Part shown: piece by piece, positions 11,512 through 24,200 of the stretch
Numbering within the stretch: position 1 is the stretch's first letter
How the letters are laid out: each line of letters starts with the position of its first letter
From: Acanthopleura granulata
Lineage: Eukaryota; Mollusca; Polyplacophora; Chitonida; Chitonidae
NCBI GenBank assembly: GCA_016165875.1
Contig: JABBOT010000007.1
Coordinates: 16,581,441 to 16,645,440 of the forward strand
Length of the DNA: 64,000 bases
Reading direction: 5' to 3'
The notes under the pieces: generated by a model
Seen by the model: the letters and a program-made list of their open reading frames with translations, nothing else
Told to the model about the DNA's origin: nothing
Database searches by the model: none
Program-made: the position numbers and the translations under genes

Positions 11512-13914
11512 GTGGCTGAACTAGAAAAGGTCCTACAAAGGGCAATCATCCTGCTGGACATCCCCGGCGAGGACATGTACAACAGTGGGAAGTACCAATC
11601 TGGTCGCAGAGCTCAAGTAGAGCTCATCTGCCACAATGGGCTCACCTGGTCCAAAGACCTCCGTTTCCCCCAAAGCAGGGAAGTCCACATCTATGAGGGC
11701 GACGTCTGGCAGGCCATCCGGGAAGCCACCCAGAATGAGCCATTGGCTGTCTGGCTGCTGGGTGGTCAAGACAGGCAGCTCGGTGTTGACCAGTTTGTGC
11801 TATAGGACGTCCGCACCTACAGGACACAGGAGGCCCACGAGAGGCTTCAAGCAATCTGCACCAAGTTAGGTAACCCTGAACTGGCCGAGAACCACATAGC
11901 CAGCAGAACCACATTTGGCGAGAACCACATAGCCAGCATCATGGCGAAAGAAAAGAACTTTAGGAAGCCAACACCAGCCAATGTGCTTGACGACATCCAG
12001 AAAGCCTGCGTCGAGCATGGCCATGGCGGGTTCTGGAACACGATGGACTATGACACGAAGAACGTTGTCAACATCCACATGAAAGCCTCTTACTTGGCCT
12101 TCTTTCAGGGAGAAGGCGAAGCGAAGCCCTACTTTGAATGTTTCGGACACCCAACCCACCGCATGACCCGTGTAGCCATCAATGGCCCCCTCCCCAAAGA
12201 TATCGGCACAGTCTTCACTGAGGTTCAGGAGTGGGAGTTTGGTTTGGGAGGCATTTCGCAGAGAATGGATGGGCCCCAATGCCACTCTTTACCTTCCTGA
12301 AAGAGTCCGGCCTCCTGAAGTCCCTCAAGGTACGTGAAGGAATCGTCACCTTTAAGAAAAAGACTTAGGTGTGGCTCCCTGAAGACCGTGATCAGGGGTA
12401 TAGCATCATCGGCAAATTCACGCAGGACAGCAAAGCTGACGGAAAACGGCATGACAAGGGAGAAAGGCTATACATGCCCATGGAACATGCAGCCTACCTT
12501 GCCAAGCCCGAACACCAAAGACAGCAAAAAGACATGCCAGACTCTTCTGCATCACGTCACGATGACCCACTCACCAGACACCAATAGAGCTAGCTGAATG
12601 GTGGCGGAGGCAGCCGTAAATCAAGCTGTTCCACGGTAGAGACTCCCTCATCTTCACACCGTTGGCCAAAGAGATGCGTGCCAGAGGGGTCAAAGCCCAG
12701 ACCCATCACAGCTTCTTCTGTTGGAGTGGTCAGACTGAGTGGACCCCAGAAAGGATGGGTCAGAAGTTCATCCCTCGCGTCATCATCTGGGATGAGGTGT
12801 GGACTGTGCCCCAGCCCATACTGGAGACCTTTCTCGATTGGTTTGAACACAGGGGGGTTCAGGTTATCTGCTGCGGCGATCAGGGTCAGCGACTGCCTAT
12901 CGTAGACGAGATGCCACACGACTGGCTGCGTCAAGCTGCAGACTACTATGAGAAGGTTGAAAAAGACCATAGGGCAAAAACCCTCAAAAAGGCTATGCGC
13001 CTGCAGCTAGACAAGATACAATGCCAAGAAATGGCAAAGGTTCTCCCCAATTGTCTTGGATGGGGCAGGTTGTTTGAAGCCTGGAAGCCCGGTGACCTCA
13101 TGTTGACCTTGAGACAGAAAGTCCATGATCAGGCACGGGAGCTGCTATTTCAGTGGCACAAGGACAACTTTCCCAAAACCCCGGTGCCCCTGCTGTACCA
13201 CCCAAAAGACAGCCAAAAGCGAAACATACAAGTCCTCGCCCTGGGAACGGACCGCAGGGAAGAGCTGGTACTCAACGACATCTTTGTTGTCAGCATAGAA
13301 GCAGCAAGGGCGGCCATCCAGACCAATGACTGGCACCTAGGTTATGCCCTCGCGGTCCACTCAAGCCAGGGTCTCACCATCAAAGACCCCCAAAAAGTCT
13401 GGATACCTTGCCGTATCAAGAGTGGAGTATCTCAGCCAGCTTGAAAGGGTAGTCAGCCCCCCCCCCCCCCTCGGAGGAGGGTTCCGAGGGAAGACAACTC
13501 ACAGAGTAGCAGCTCCACAAAACCAGGGGAAGTTGGTGGCCGACAAGCTCCAGAAGCAAGCCAAGGGGCTCAGGTTTAACCTGAAGGTCAATCACATCCT
13601 GTATCTCATGGAGCAGCAAAATAACCGCTGTGCCACATGCAATATTAAGCTCCTATGGGCTTACCAACCAAAGGATACCCAGCAGTTCAGTGTGGACCAG
13701 TTGGACAGCTCCAGGGGCCACAGAAATGGTAACATTAGGTTGACCTAGCTCGAGTGCAACCGAAAAAGGGGATGCGTAGTTCTCTACGCCTGAGGACCCC
13801 ACCTGGCAGAAGCGGAATGTCGTGGGGCACCATGAGAAGTTCCTCATGGACAAACCCCTGCTGAGGGCCATCTACCAGATAGTACAACACAGGCTCGTCG
13901 GCTTTAGATATTGA
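11512..13914 (+). pseudogene. broken PolB-like / SF1 helicase / HNH replication gene
   Basis: One frame runs from about 11512 to 12255 with a single TAG at 11803. It then shifts to frame 3 (about 12260-12626), with a stop near 12366 and two near 12585-12593, and shifts again for the helicase part from about 12630. NIHMKASYLAFFQ (12070-12108) resembles palm motif A of family B polymerases with His at the Asp position. The helicase shows a damaged Walker A (GGGGSRKSS, 12600-12626), Walker B IIWDE (12782-12796), GDQGQ (12875-12889) and HSSQG. A frameshift or deletion near 13,400 separates this from motif VI (YLAVSRV). An HNH-type unit follows at 13608-13780 with CATC and, after a TAG where a Cys is expected, LECNRKRG. 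A frameshifted tail ends at TGA 13912. Polymerase identity is less certain than helicase and HNH. Confidence 0.7.
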
Positions 13915-13933
13915 GCGTCTGAGAGGACCTGAT

Positions 13934-14210
13934 CTAGGGACCACACTGGCTTAGTCGCGCAACGGCAACCACCCTGCAGCTCTCTGGGCTGGTACGGATA
14001 GAGAAGAATGCTACCCCAGAAGGGAGCTGTTGCTCATGAAGGCCAACAGGCCTGCCTGGAACAGTGGAGGAGGGCCTTTGTGCCATCGTTCTTGTCTTGA
14101 TGGCCTCAGAAGGTAGTTTGCCAGTGAGTCGAGTCAGTTTTCTGTTCAAAGCTGCCATGACTGCGGGTAACTTCTTCATCCACTCAGAAGAATGCCTAGA
14201 AGGGAGCCGC
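13934..14210 (-). pseudogene. integrase C-terminal fragment of the virus-like element
   Basis: The minus strand encodes SEWMKKLPAVMAALN followed by TRLTGKLPSEAIKT, the pattern after the catalytic core of retroviral-like (rve) integrases of large DNA transposons. The DDE core itself is absent. Sequence upstream on this strand changes abruptly at about 14,200 into the capsid-like fragment in another frame, which marks an internal deletion junction. The 5-bp target duplication fits an integrase of this class. Confidence 0.6.
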
Positions 14211-14951
14211 ATCTCTTGGGCATCAAGATGCCTTTCATATTGTGGGCGGATACATTGAGGTTGATGTTCCACAGGGTATCCCTCTTGTTGTGTCTGGATT
14301 GGCTCTGCCGGTGCACGCGGTCGTACAGTATTGCCAGGCGGCCAGCGTACTGGTTACGGATCATCCGGGCGAGCTCGGGCTCGGTGACCATGTCGTACTC
14401 AAGGCTGTTATCAGTGATGTATTTTGTCGCTGCCAGGTTAGCAGCGTCCCGTGGCCCAGATTACGCAGCTGTAGTTGTTGAAAGTTAGCTTGTATTCGAG
14501 CCTGTCCCTCGGGGCCGACTGCTAGAATGGCATGAGTCTCCAGCCGCCCAGAGTCGAGTGGGATGTAGTAGTGGGTGTATCTGCAATGGCTTCGTCTTCC
14601 TCTACAGTCTCGTCTTTATTCTCAGGCCCTACTTGGATTCAGGTGACATTCTCTCTCCTGGGCAGTCTTCCAAAGGTCCATGTAGCAGTGGAAGATGTCG
14701 CTGTCATCGATTGCCTGCACAGTATTACCGCTGATCTGTATTATGGTTGTCTTTACCACAGCACGGCCGAGGTTCTGGACCACTGCTTGGTTGACATTGG
14801 TCGAGTGCGGAGGGATTGTGAAGGCAAGTCTCACGGTCCCTGGGACTATGACATCATTGGCATTGAGATGTGAAAACCGAACTATAAGTTGGTGATTTTG
14901 GTCTATCCTAATTGGGTTATTTGTGATGAGGACCGATGGCCTTGAACCCAA
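14176..14951 (-). pseudogene. capsid-like protein fragment of the virus-like element
   Basis: Three open pieces on the minus strand read as one damaged gene. They are 14951-14622 (includes IDDSDIFHCYMDLWKTAQE), a frameshifted stretch about 14,600-14,400, and 14391-14176 (includes LARMIRNQYAGRLAILYDRV and DTLWNINLNV). The family looks like the major capsid protein of virus-like elements that carry this gene set. This rests on pattern recognition only. The gene is truncated at the junction with the integrase fragment. Confidence 0.5.
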
Positions 14952-15177
14952 AGGGGATTTTCGGGCAGCGGTGAAGGATTAGCCTTTCGTCTGTATTGAC
15001 TCATGCTTATTCAACACCTGCAGATATTATGAATCAATAGGCGTCTATATCATATCTTTAATATAAGATGGTAGATTTGAGATTGGGCCCTCTAGATACC
15101 TTGATATTGATGAATGAGATGATGAGGGGACACAAGAGACCTTGTTCTCTTGAAGAGCAGAGCAGCCGTATGGCAAC

Positions 15178-16130
15178 TTGCGCATGAGGTCGACGTCCGC
15201 TGCGGGGAAACATTATTCTGATTTCGAGCTGGTCGATAATCGGCTACACCTTGAGGCTTATCCCAGCTTTGATATTATCAACAGAAGCAGGGGCAAACCA
15301 CTCGCGCTATCGACACTAGAGAAGCATTTGGGGTGGGTTTCACCCGGGATGAACTCAGGATTGTGGACTGGAATCGGGGCAAGCTGCCATCCAAAGTTGT
15401 GACAGTTCTTCAGAAAGCTGAGGATGACCTAGGTAAAACCGCAACTACAGAGAATGTGGAAGAAGCTGTGCAAGAAACATCAGAAGCGGTCGCGTCAGTC
15501 GCAATCATGTTGACTGAATCTCAGACAGAGGGGGGCTCTCTGCACATATGGTGATCCCCACTGCCCCTCCGTGAGCCACTGGGGCTTGATAAGACACTGC
15601 AGACCGTCAGATGGGAGAACACAAACAACCTTGCTAGATTGACTGCACTAGATGCGGGCATTACTTTGAGAGAAAAATAACTTGATGAGGCTACTTAGGA
15701 ATGAAAGAGCAACTCGCTTTGAGGCCGTCTCTGCGACCCATGCAGCTTTGCGCACACAAATCCACGGGATCAGGGAAATGATCAGCCGCGTTCTTAATGA
15801 GGACACAACTTTTGCCAGACATCTTTGGACTTTGTTCTGCGAACAGAGGGTCACCATAGCCACCATCCTAACTGCATTGGGTTTTACCGTGTCGACCCTG
15901 GTGCTTGGGCTAACTGGTGGTGGGGCACCAGCCCCACCAGCCCCTTGGGTAAGCTTCTAGCTAACCCCGCTGGTAAAGCCGCTGCGGCTCTCCCAGGTAT
16001 TATAGGGAACATCGTCTCTTGGCTTCTAAGCACACTAGGCAAGGCCGTGAGACGGATGGCCGAAAATACTTGGGCTTTGGTCGTCGCCATAGTTGGAATC
16101 AGTTCAAGCCCGAGGGCGAAGTGTTTCTAA
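15178..16130 (+). pseudogene. frameshifted putative membrane protein of the virus-like element
   Basis: The pieces are 15178-15402, 15333-15554, 15682-15960 and 15825-16130, lying in alternating frames with short stop-containing gaps. Read across the shifts there is a polar, charged N-terminal part, then a long helical stretch (ALRTQIHGIREMISRVL), then hydrophobic segments (ATILTALGFTVSTLVLGLTGG; PGIIGNIVSWLLSTLGKAV; WALVVAIVG). It was probably a virion or membrane component. I cannot assign the function. Confidence 0.45.
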
Positions 16131-16199
16131 CGCCAGTGTTTCTTCATCATGCTCTCTTGGTGAATTCTTCCCTACTAGAGTCGGCGCTGCTGTTGGAGT

Positions 16200-16718
16200 C
16201 GGCATGGGTACTGCAACTGGCTGTGGCTTAACGATGTCTCCCCAGTCGAAGGTGTGTGAACTATTGAGTTTATGCCTTTATTGACCCCAAGTTTTTGGTC
16301 CGCCGTGGCTGTGACGATCTCGTTGTGAGGGCCACTGATTTTTCCGATTCGTAGGTCGTATTGCTTAGTGCCATGTACCAAACGCATAATGCACCTTGGA
16401 CCGGGCGTACCTCAGGACTTGCTGGTACTGCTCAGTGGCCGAGGGCAGATTAACAGGTCTTGCTATGGTGTCTTTGACATTCGCTACGAACTGTTTCTGC
16501 ACATCAAATGCCATACCTCCCATGCCTAGGATACTGCTGCGGGTCTGTGCTTGTGCTCTGAGGATGGCCCAGACAAAAGTCTGAATGATGCCGTTCACGT
16601 GTTCCATGCCTGCATGGGCAAACCCTTCAGATTTGTCGAGGATCCATGCTTGATTAACCTCGCTGCCTTGTGAAATAAAATTGATTTGGAACTTTTCTGA
16701 TGCTTGCTGAAATGACAT
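16200..16718 (-). pseudogene. small conserved protein of the virus-like element, frameshifted
   Basis: An intact 117-codon frame (16718-16365) starts MSFQQASEKFQINFISQGSE and ends in TGTWH plus stop. Near 16,380 the coding sense seems to continue in the next frame (VHGTKQYDLRIGKISGPHN and on), so a frameshift is inferred. No known domain was recognised. Its place next to the right TIR suggests an element gene, not a host gene. Confidence 0.4.
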
Positions 16719-17054
16719 GCAGCAAGGATCATAGTCGTAATGCGATTTCAGGTATCCTGTCCTTGTGACATAATACTAAGCCGCGCCTAGCCCGTGGTTT
16801 CCACTTCTTTTTTGCCGCTAATCTGTGTCTGTGGGGACCCGAAACTATACCGGAGTTCGATATACTTGTAGCATTACTCGCAAGTCAGCTATAAGATTTG
16901 TCCATCACACTTGTCCAAGACACTCACTCTGACCGCTATTGGGTCAAGTGGGGGTTAGCTGTGTATATATTATACACAAACTTTACAATGCTGTACAAGA
17001 CCTGACATATGAAATCACCAGACTCAATGATAAATTAGATGATTTAATTTTCTC

Positions 17055-17255
17055 TGAGTTGCCAGGACAGGGGCTGGGGCAATTGTCCGTGAATGTGAAT
17101 GCCCGTTTGTCCACATAGATAATTGGCGAAAGTTTCTGTACGCGAACACCTTATGGCTTGATGTGCAGCAGAAATTAGCCGGAGCAAGGGCAGGGGAAGG
17201 CCATGGGGTGTGGGGAGGCTCCCAATAGTTTGTGTCACTCGCCCTCCCTGCCGCT
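17055..17255 (-). repeat. right terminal inverted repeat of the virus-like element
   Basis: Reverse-complement partner of the left TIR, ending CCCTGCCGCT at 17255 directly before the CAAAT duplication. The divergence between the two TIRs suggests an old insertion or mosaic origin. Confidence 0.9.
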
Positions 17256-18212
17256 CAAATGTTCAGGGCATATGTATCTTTCATTGTAAAATATTTATTA
17301 GTTCAAAGTTGTTTATAGTCCATATTGCAGACATTGATGTACAGGCACAATCATAATGGATCGTGATAGAACTTGTTGAGTCCATGGCATGACACACACG
17401 AGGTGTATAACACATGTAATATCTTTTTATATTCAAGGTAACTCAATAGTCAATTTACAGCGAAACCTTTCGTCCCCAAGGCCTTCACACGCAAAACAAT
17501 ACATTGTGAACAAGTTACATGTACTTCAGTATCATATCACAACGCCATCCCGGTAACTCTACCAACCATCAGATGAAACTGGGTAGGCATACGGCCCATT
17601 TCACCACACCTACAATCATTTGTATCTGTATGTATCTATATGAACCTCCCTGTGGATTCTAGTTCAGGTTTTGACAGAGAATCTGTAGATTCCCCCAATT
17701 TTCCTTTTGACAATAATTGTGATCTGAAGTGCAGTATTACATTCATTGAAGACCCCTGTCTTTCACGTTGCAAATCTTAATGTCACATGCTTGAAAGTTT
17801 GTCAGTAACTTGCCAGAGATTGATGGCTCATCCAGGACACTCCAGCTTCCTCCACCCATAAAGCTGACTTCCTGGGTCAGCCAGGACACTCCAGTTTCCT
17901 CCGTCCATAAAGCTGACTTCCTGGGTCAGCCAGGACACTCCAGCTTCCGCCACCCATAAAGCTGACTTCCTGGGTCAGCCAGGACACTCCAGTTTCCTCC
18001 TCCCATAAAGCTGACTTCCTGGTTCAGGTGAAAGAGGCTTGAGTATGGGATTGAACAACGATCGATCAATCACACCCTGGCTCTTTGAGTGTGGTTTAAC
18101 TGTAACCATGGTAACAGTAGTCATTCAGTTAATGTATATTGAAATTATGTGCATGTTAAAGTAGGTTTTCTGTTTCAACAAAATAGATCCTCTCTGTTTT
18201 CTGATTTCACAG
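17256..18212. other. spacer upstream of the membrane-protein gene
   Basis: Host DNA resumes after the CAAAT duplication. A minisatellite lies at 17832-18024. A splice acceptor, TTTCACAG, ends at 18212, so an untranslated 5' exon of the next gene probably lies in or before this stretch. I could not place it. Confidence 0.4.
17832..18024. repeat. about 49-bp minisatellite, 4 copies
   Basis: Units share CCAGGACACTCCAG, CCATAAAGCTGACTTCCTGG and GTCAG. They end about 190 bp before the first coding exon of the downstream gene. Confidence 0.9.
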
Positions 18213-18267
18213 GTCCTCAATGAGACTTCTTTCACTGCATTAGCCTCTTGATGAGATCTGTCTAACA

Positions 18268-21200
18268 ATGCGTGAGAGAAAGGCGGCCCCGGAGTCATCT
18301 GCCCTTCTTATGACAGAAGAGGAGTTGGGACATGCAAGGAAGGAGCAGTCAGAGAAGCCAAATGTTCTGTACTTATACGAGGAGGAGGAGGAAGATGACA
18401 GCATTCTCTATGACAAGATGTCCAGAAAGAGAACACCCTCCTTGTTGATGCTCGATTGTGTCGTTACAGTTATAGAGATCCTTCAGTTTTTGGCTGTCAT
18501 TCAATCCATGGCACTGAGATGGGCTTGGCCAGAATCGTTCTTGTTTGCAACCAATTTTATTTTCCTTTTCAATATTGATGTCTGGGATTTCCTCAAAGTG
18601 CACACAGCAGGAGCTTACAAACACATCCAAGGCTACCATGTTCCCAGCGCCTCCATGCCAGCATATTACTTCAATCTTATTCTGGGTTGGTCAGTTATTC
18701 TTGCTGTGGCTGTTGTGGTTTACATTGCAGTGTATGCTAGATTGCGTCACAGAAAACACCCTTTTGTGATGGTTAGAATAGCCCGTCTACAGCATGTGTA
18801 TGTTGTTATGATTCAGTTGTTGACTCTTCCTGTGGGGGTGGCAGCTGGTCGGGTGTTCCACTGCACAGACCTGAATCTGATGGACATCGAGAACAGTATC
18901 ACATGTTCCAGTGGTCATCACTGGGCCATCATGGCTACATCTATTGTGTTCTTTGTCTTTGCTTTCCTTCCTTTCCCTGTCTGGCTGATATACAAAACCC
19001 TTCAAGAGATCTACGTCTTGTGGATCAGTCGCAAAAAGCATGAGGCCACTCTCCAGTTAAAAGAAATCGAATACCGTCAAGGTTTGAACCTGGTGTGGGT
19101 TGTCAAAAGCTACCACATATTTGCATCATTTGCTCGGGGTAGTGTTCACTACAGAGCCGTGATGCATTTGTTCAAACTGAGTGTTATTCTGGTGTTCTCG
19201 TTTGCTCACAACTATATCTGGACTCAGGCAGGCCTTTGTCTGGGAATCTTCTCGCTCATGTCTCTTCTTTTCTGTCTGTTCCGGCCATTCAGAGTTACCT
19301 CCCTTAATGTGCTAACGATCTACTCCTACCTGACCCTGATGGGTGTGTGCCTGTACGGGACGGTCATGGCCTCCGCCTCCCCAACACAGGTGGGTTCATC
19401 CTGGATGCTCTACCCATACAATGTGTGGTTATTGGGCATTCTTACTGGCCTGCTAGCTTTAGCCATTCTGGTCTTTGTCGTCTATGCTCTGACAAGGGAG
19501 ATAATCTGCTACAAGCGCTGCTGTAAGGAGCACATGTGGCCCACTCTGACGAGACACGGACTGTCACGACTCAGCCCTCATACCCGTAAATACATGAAGG
19601 CCCTGCTGAGAGGACAGATATTCTTAGGTATGATTCCCATATTTATACCACGAGCACGGTACTAAACAATGGTCAGTTGTATCTATATGTTTTTCTAATT
19701 ATGTGATGCTTTGGTATTTTTTTTTCATTATTGTTCCAACATGTTAAATGTCGTTTAAGACCTCTTGATACCTCATTTTTAATTAGTAAAAGCTGTTATT
19801 TTCCCCAAAATAATACAAATAAGAAGTTCTTATTCGTACATTATTGGATCTGTTTGGATCCATTAAACAACTTTGAAAAAATTCATCATGTCCTCCACTC
19901 TCCCCTCACTCAGAAATAAATAAAAAACTTTAGGTGATCACAAAAGTGAGATTTAGTGAGATGCCGTTGTAGCTGCAGTACATGTGTATTTTTGTTTTCA
20001 GAGAAGATACAAAAAGCGCCCCCAATGTTTGCCCGTGCTGATCAGTTAGCCAATCAGATTGAGGTGATCAACGTGTATTGCCGAGAAGCAGAGTACCTTG
20101 GCGACATCATGCACCGGTCACTTCTGAACCTGCTGGACAGCATGATACAGGCTCATTCCTACATCTATCCCAAGTCTCTCTTCTCCAGTAAGTGGTGTTC
20201 AGTGTGATTAGCTTACTATCCCCATATGGAGCTCACTGTGTGACATCAGATGACCAATTCAGTAAGAATGAGTTTAGAGACTTGGAACTTGTAAATGACG
20301 AGTTTGCACAGTGTTTGTGGTGGTGTATTCAAGGGACATTTAAAAGTATATATATAATTTATTTATGTACGATATTGTTTGTTTCTTACTTATTTATTTA
20401 TTACAATAGTGTTTGACACTGCACACGAGAATCTTTAACTTATAGGACAAAAGGTGAAGGGGTTAAGGAACTGAGCATGTGAGGATTATATCACCTATCA
20501 TATATGAATTAGAGCAAAGAACTTCCTCTTGCTCATGAGAGCGTACTGCTTTACATATGCCATGTACTTTTCAGACTCTGTTAAGTCTTCCATCCAAGAG
20601 ACGGCCACCAAGTTTATGGAGTTGCTGCCGATGTTTTCGCGTCGTCTTACCCAAAGGGAATATGACTTCATTCTGGTGTCCCCAGTCAAGAAGCGAATGC
20701 TGCTGAAAATGCTGTGTTTAGGTTGGCACTTAGATAAAATATCTTGTGATCCTTGTTGTGTAAGGTTATGCTATGATAATGCTGTAAAACTCATGCTGTC
20801 ATGTATTATCATCAGTAACGCATAAAAGCCATAAATAATTACAATATTATCATCAAGAATTCCTTTAAAATGTCCTGTTGATTGTACACGGAAAGTTAAT
20901 GCGGATTTCGCTGGAGTTTTATTGTTTGTGCCTCATGGTTTTGATTTTCTGCCAAATTGTAATGCATATGTAGGTAATAGAAAATGCATGGAAGTGTGGA
21001 TATATGAACATTGTAACATGATGCCTGGAACAAAACTGTGTTTTTTGTTTTGATCTTAATGTTTGGCTTCTCAAATGACACCTTTCACTTCATTCTCATT
21101 GATTCATCCACCTTATAAGACCACTTAAGACTTGAAATTTGATTAAATTCTTATTAAGAAAACTCTATGTGTTGGCATAAAAAAAAAATGATTTTAATTT

Positions 21201-24200
21201 CTTAAACTTCATTTTAATTCGTTTATGCGCCAAAGTTTCAGTGAAATACAGGAGGTTTGATTTACACTCTCCACGATCATCACCTTTGCTGTTTACTCCC
21301 TACAATCAGGAATTCTTTCATGGCTTTTGTCTCTTTCCCTCAGGAATTTTCCTAAATGGGCGAGCTGAGAAAGTTGCCAAGAAAAGGCTAACAAGGGAGG
21401 CTCAATCTAAGATGTGGCAAGACAGACCCGAAATCAGAGTGTTTGAGGGTAAGATCTGAGATGGTTTAGTGTTTTGTATGTGTGTGTTAGATATACCTGA
21501 GACCAGAGTGTGTGAGGGTAAGATGTGGGATGGTTTAGTGTTATATGTGCATTTTAGATAGACCTGAGTGTTTGAGATCAGAGTGTTTGAGGGTAAGATC
21601 TGGGATGGTTTAGTGTTATATGTGCATTTTAGATAGACCTGAGTGTTTGAGATCAGAGTGTTTGAGGGTAAGGTCTGGGATGGTTTAGTGTTTTGTATGT
21701 GTGTTGATTAGAGCGGAGATCAGAGTGTTTGAGGGTAAGATCTGGGATGGTTTAGAGTTATATGTGCATTTTAGATAGACCTGAGTGTTTGAGATCAGAG
21801 TGTTTGAGGGTAAGGTCTGGGATGGTTTAGTGTTTTGTATGTGTGTTGATTAGAGCGGAGATCAGAGTGTTTGAGGGTAAGATCTGGGATGGTTTAGTGT
21901 TATATGTGCATTTTAGATAGACCTGAGTGTTTGAGATCAGAGTGTTTGAGGGTAAGGTCTGGGATGGTTTAGTGTTTTGTATGTGTGTTGATTAGAGCGG
22001 AGATCAGAGTGTTTGAGTGTAAGATCTGGGATGGCTTAGAGTTATATGTGTCTGTCAGATAGACCTGAGATCAGAGTGTTTGAGGGTAAGATCTGGGATG
22101 GTTTAGTGTTTTGTATGTGTGTTGATTAGAGCGGAGATCAGAGTGTTTGAGGGTAAGATCTGGGATGGTTTAGAGTTATATGTGTCTGTCAGATAGACCT
22201 GAGATCAGAGTGTTTGAGGGTAAGGTCTGGGATGGTTTAGTGTTTTGTATGTGTGTTGATTAGAGCGGAGATCAGAGTGTTTGAGGGTAAGATCTGGGAT
22301 GGCTTAGAGTTATATGTGTCTGTCAGATAGACCTGAGATCAGAGTGTTTGAGGGTAAGATCTGGGATGGTTTAGTGTTTTGTATGTGTGTTGATTAGAGC
22401 GGAGATCAGAGTGTTTGAGGGTAAGATCTGGGATGGTTTAGTGTTATATGTGTGTTTTAGATAGACCTGAAATCAGAGTGTTTGAGGGTAAGGTCTGGAA
22501 TGGTTTAGTGTTGTATGTGTGTGTTAGTGCTAAATCCAATGTGCCTGCATTTAGTTTCAGTCATTTGTAAAAAGTTTACTATTCAATTTTAACTATGGAG
22601 TTCTGATTCTGAAATAATTCTGTACCATGCGAATTTGTCAAGTTTTATTCTATGTCAGCTAAGTGTAGCTAGTCCCATTTCCAAACCATCAATATTTGTA
22701 AGTGCCAAATTGTTCTTGTTCGCTTTTTCATGTCAGTTTTCTAAATGTTCCAACAGTTAGCTCTGAAGATGACTGTTAACTGTAGAGTATAATGTGGTCA
22801 TGTACCATGATGGTGTACAATACAATTGCCTCATGCTGGCTTCCTCTCCAGCCATAATACTACTGGCTGCCATGGTATAAGAGAAATATTCTTGAGTGTG
22901 GGGTAAAACACCAATCAAATAAATCTCCAGCCATATGTGGAGAGGTTCGCCTGCAACCTGCAGATGGTTGTGGTTGTGGGATTCCCCAAGGTTCTGCCTG
23001 ATTCACCAGAATCATGACCATCTCTGTAGAAATCCAGTATCCTTGAGTATGGTATAAATAAATAAATACTGTGTGAAATAACAGTTGCCTGTCACCTGGG
23101 CCCTGTCACTCTTACTGTTTGTTATGTTACAGAACCTGATGTCTATTATGAAGACATGTACCCTAACCCTCAGGGGGAACCTGCTTGCCGACCAGACTCC
23201 ACCGTCTCTGACGACGACCTCTCTGACGAGATCAGGGGTCATGATCTGTTTACAGGAGCTATCCTGCAGATAGATTACAGTGGAGATACCTCCACCAGCC
23301 AGGTAGGTGTGCTTCTGTCAGATGTGTAGGTCATTTGGTTCTCCTGTAATCAGGTACTTATAGCCTAGAAGACAACCAGTCACGTCATGACCTCTTCGTG
23401 GTTTCATTGTTGTGGGATGTCAGGCTTTCTCCATTGCACAGGTAAGTGTTTATGGTCTCATATATTATCAGAGCATATCTAGACAATTGACAGTGATATA
23501 GAAACTGAAATAATTCTTCGATATATTTGATGGTTAGTAGCTTAAGGGATCTGGCACATTCCCTTTATGCATCAGGGGCCCAGTCTTTTTTTTCATGCAT
23601 TCTGTACGAAAACATGTACCAGGTCACATATATACCTATCATGAGGGCTTGCCATCCCCAGAGCAATTTGGTTGGTATAAGTAAGATACACTTCTAGTTT
23701 GTGGACTTCTGTTTACATGTCGTACCTGTGTTTTTGCAGGTTGCTTCCACCTGTCCTGACCCTGTCCCCAAGGATGAGGAGGAATTGCCGGGCTACTCCC
23801 TGATAGATCTCAGGTAAGTCATGGGTGAGTAGAGGCGTAGCACAAAACTGGGCTTGTCTGCAGGACAACTCCCCTCTCCCCTGCCCCAGAGAATCCAGAA
23901 AGACTTGGTGCACCTCCACACCACACCCTCAACTCATCACCCTTCTCTTTGTCAGAATTCAGCAGACATGTTGCAGAAGGCTTTTGGAATTCTAACGTAC
24001 AATTTGTATGTTTTGTGTAACTTGTACTGATAGTTACCAGTGTTAAATGTAATTACTTACATTTGCAGACAACAGATCCTCGTTTATGCAGACTCTACTA
24101 AATTATGTATATGTTGTGTGTATTGATTCTTTTTAGCTCACATGTACTAGGTACAGGCGTAGCTTATGTCGTACCCTGAGCATCCGCCTTGGTGTCCAGT

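Larger units (their letters stand above)
11194..17255. mobile_element. 6.06-kb virus-like TIR transposon, internally decayed (Polinton/Maverick-type or related)
   Basis: The ends are AGCAGCAGGGAGGG and its complement CCCTGCCGCT, flanked on both sides by CAAAT (11189-11193 and 17256-17260), a 5-bp target duplication expected of a retroviral-type integrase. TIRs are about 200 bp. The interior is visibly more GC-rich than the host DNA. It carries remnants of a PolB-like/SF1 helicase/HNH gene (+), an integrase (-), a capsid-like gene (-), a membrane protein (+) and a small conserved protein (-). Every large gene is broken by stops, frameshifts or deletions, so this copy is dead. Polintons usually span 15-20 kb, so large internal deletions are inferred. 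Confidence 0.88.
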
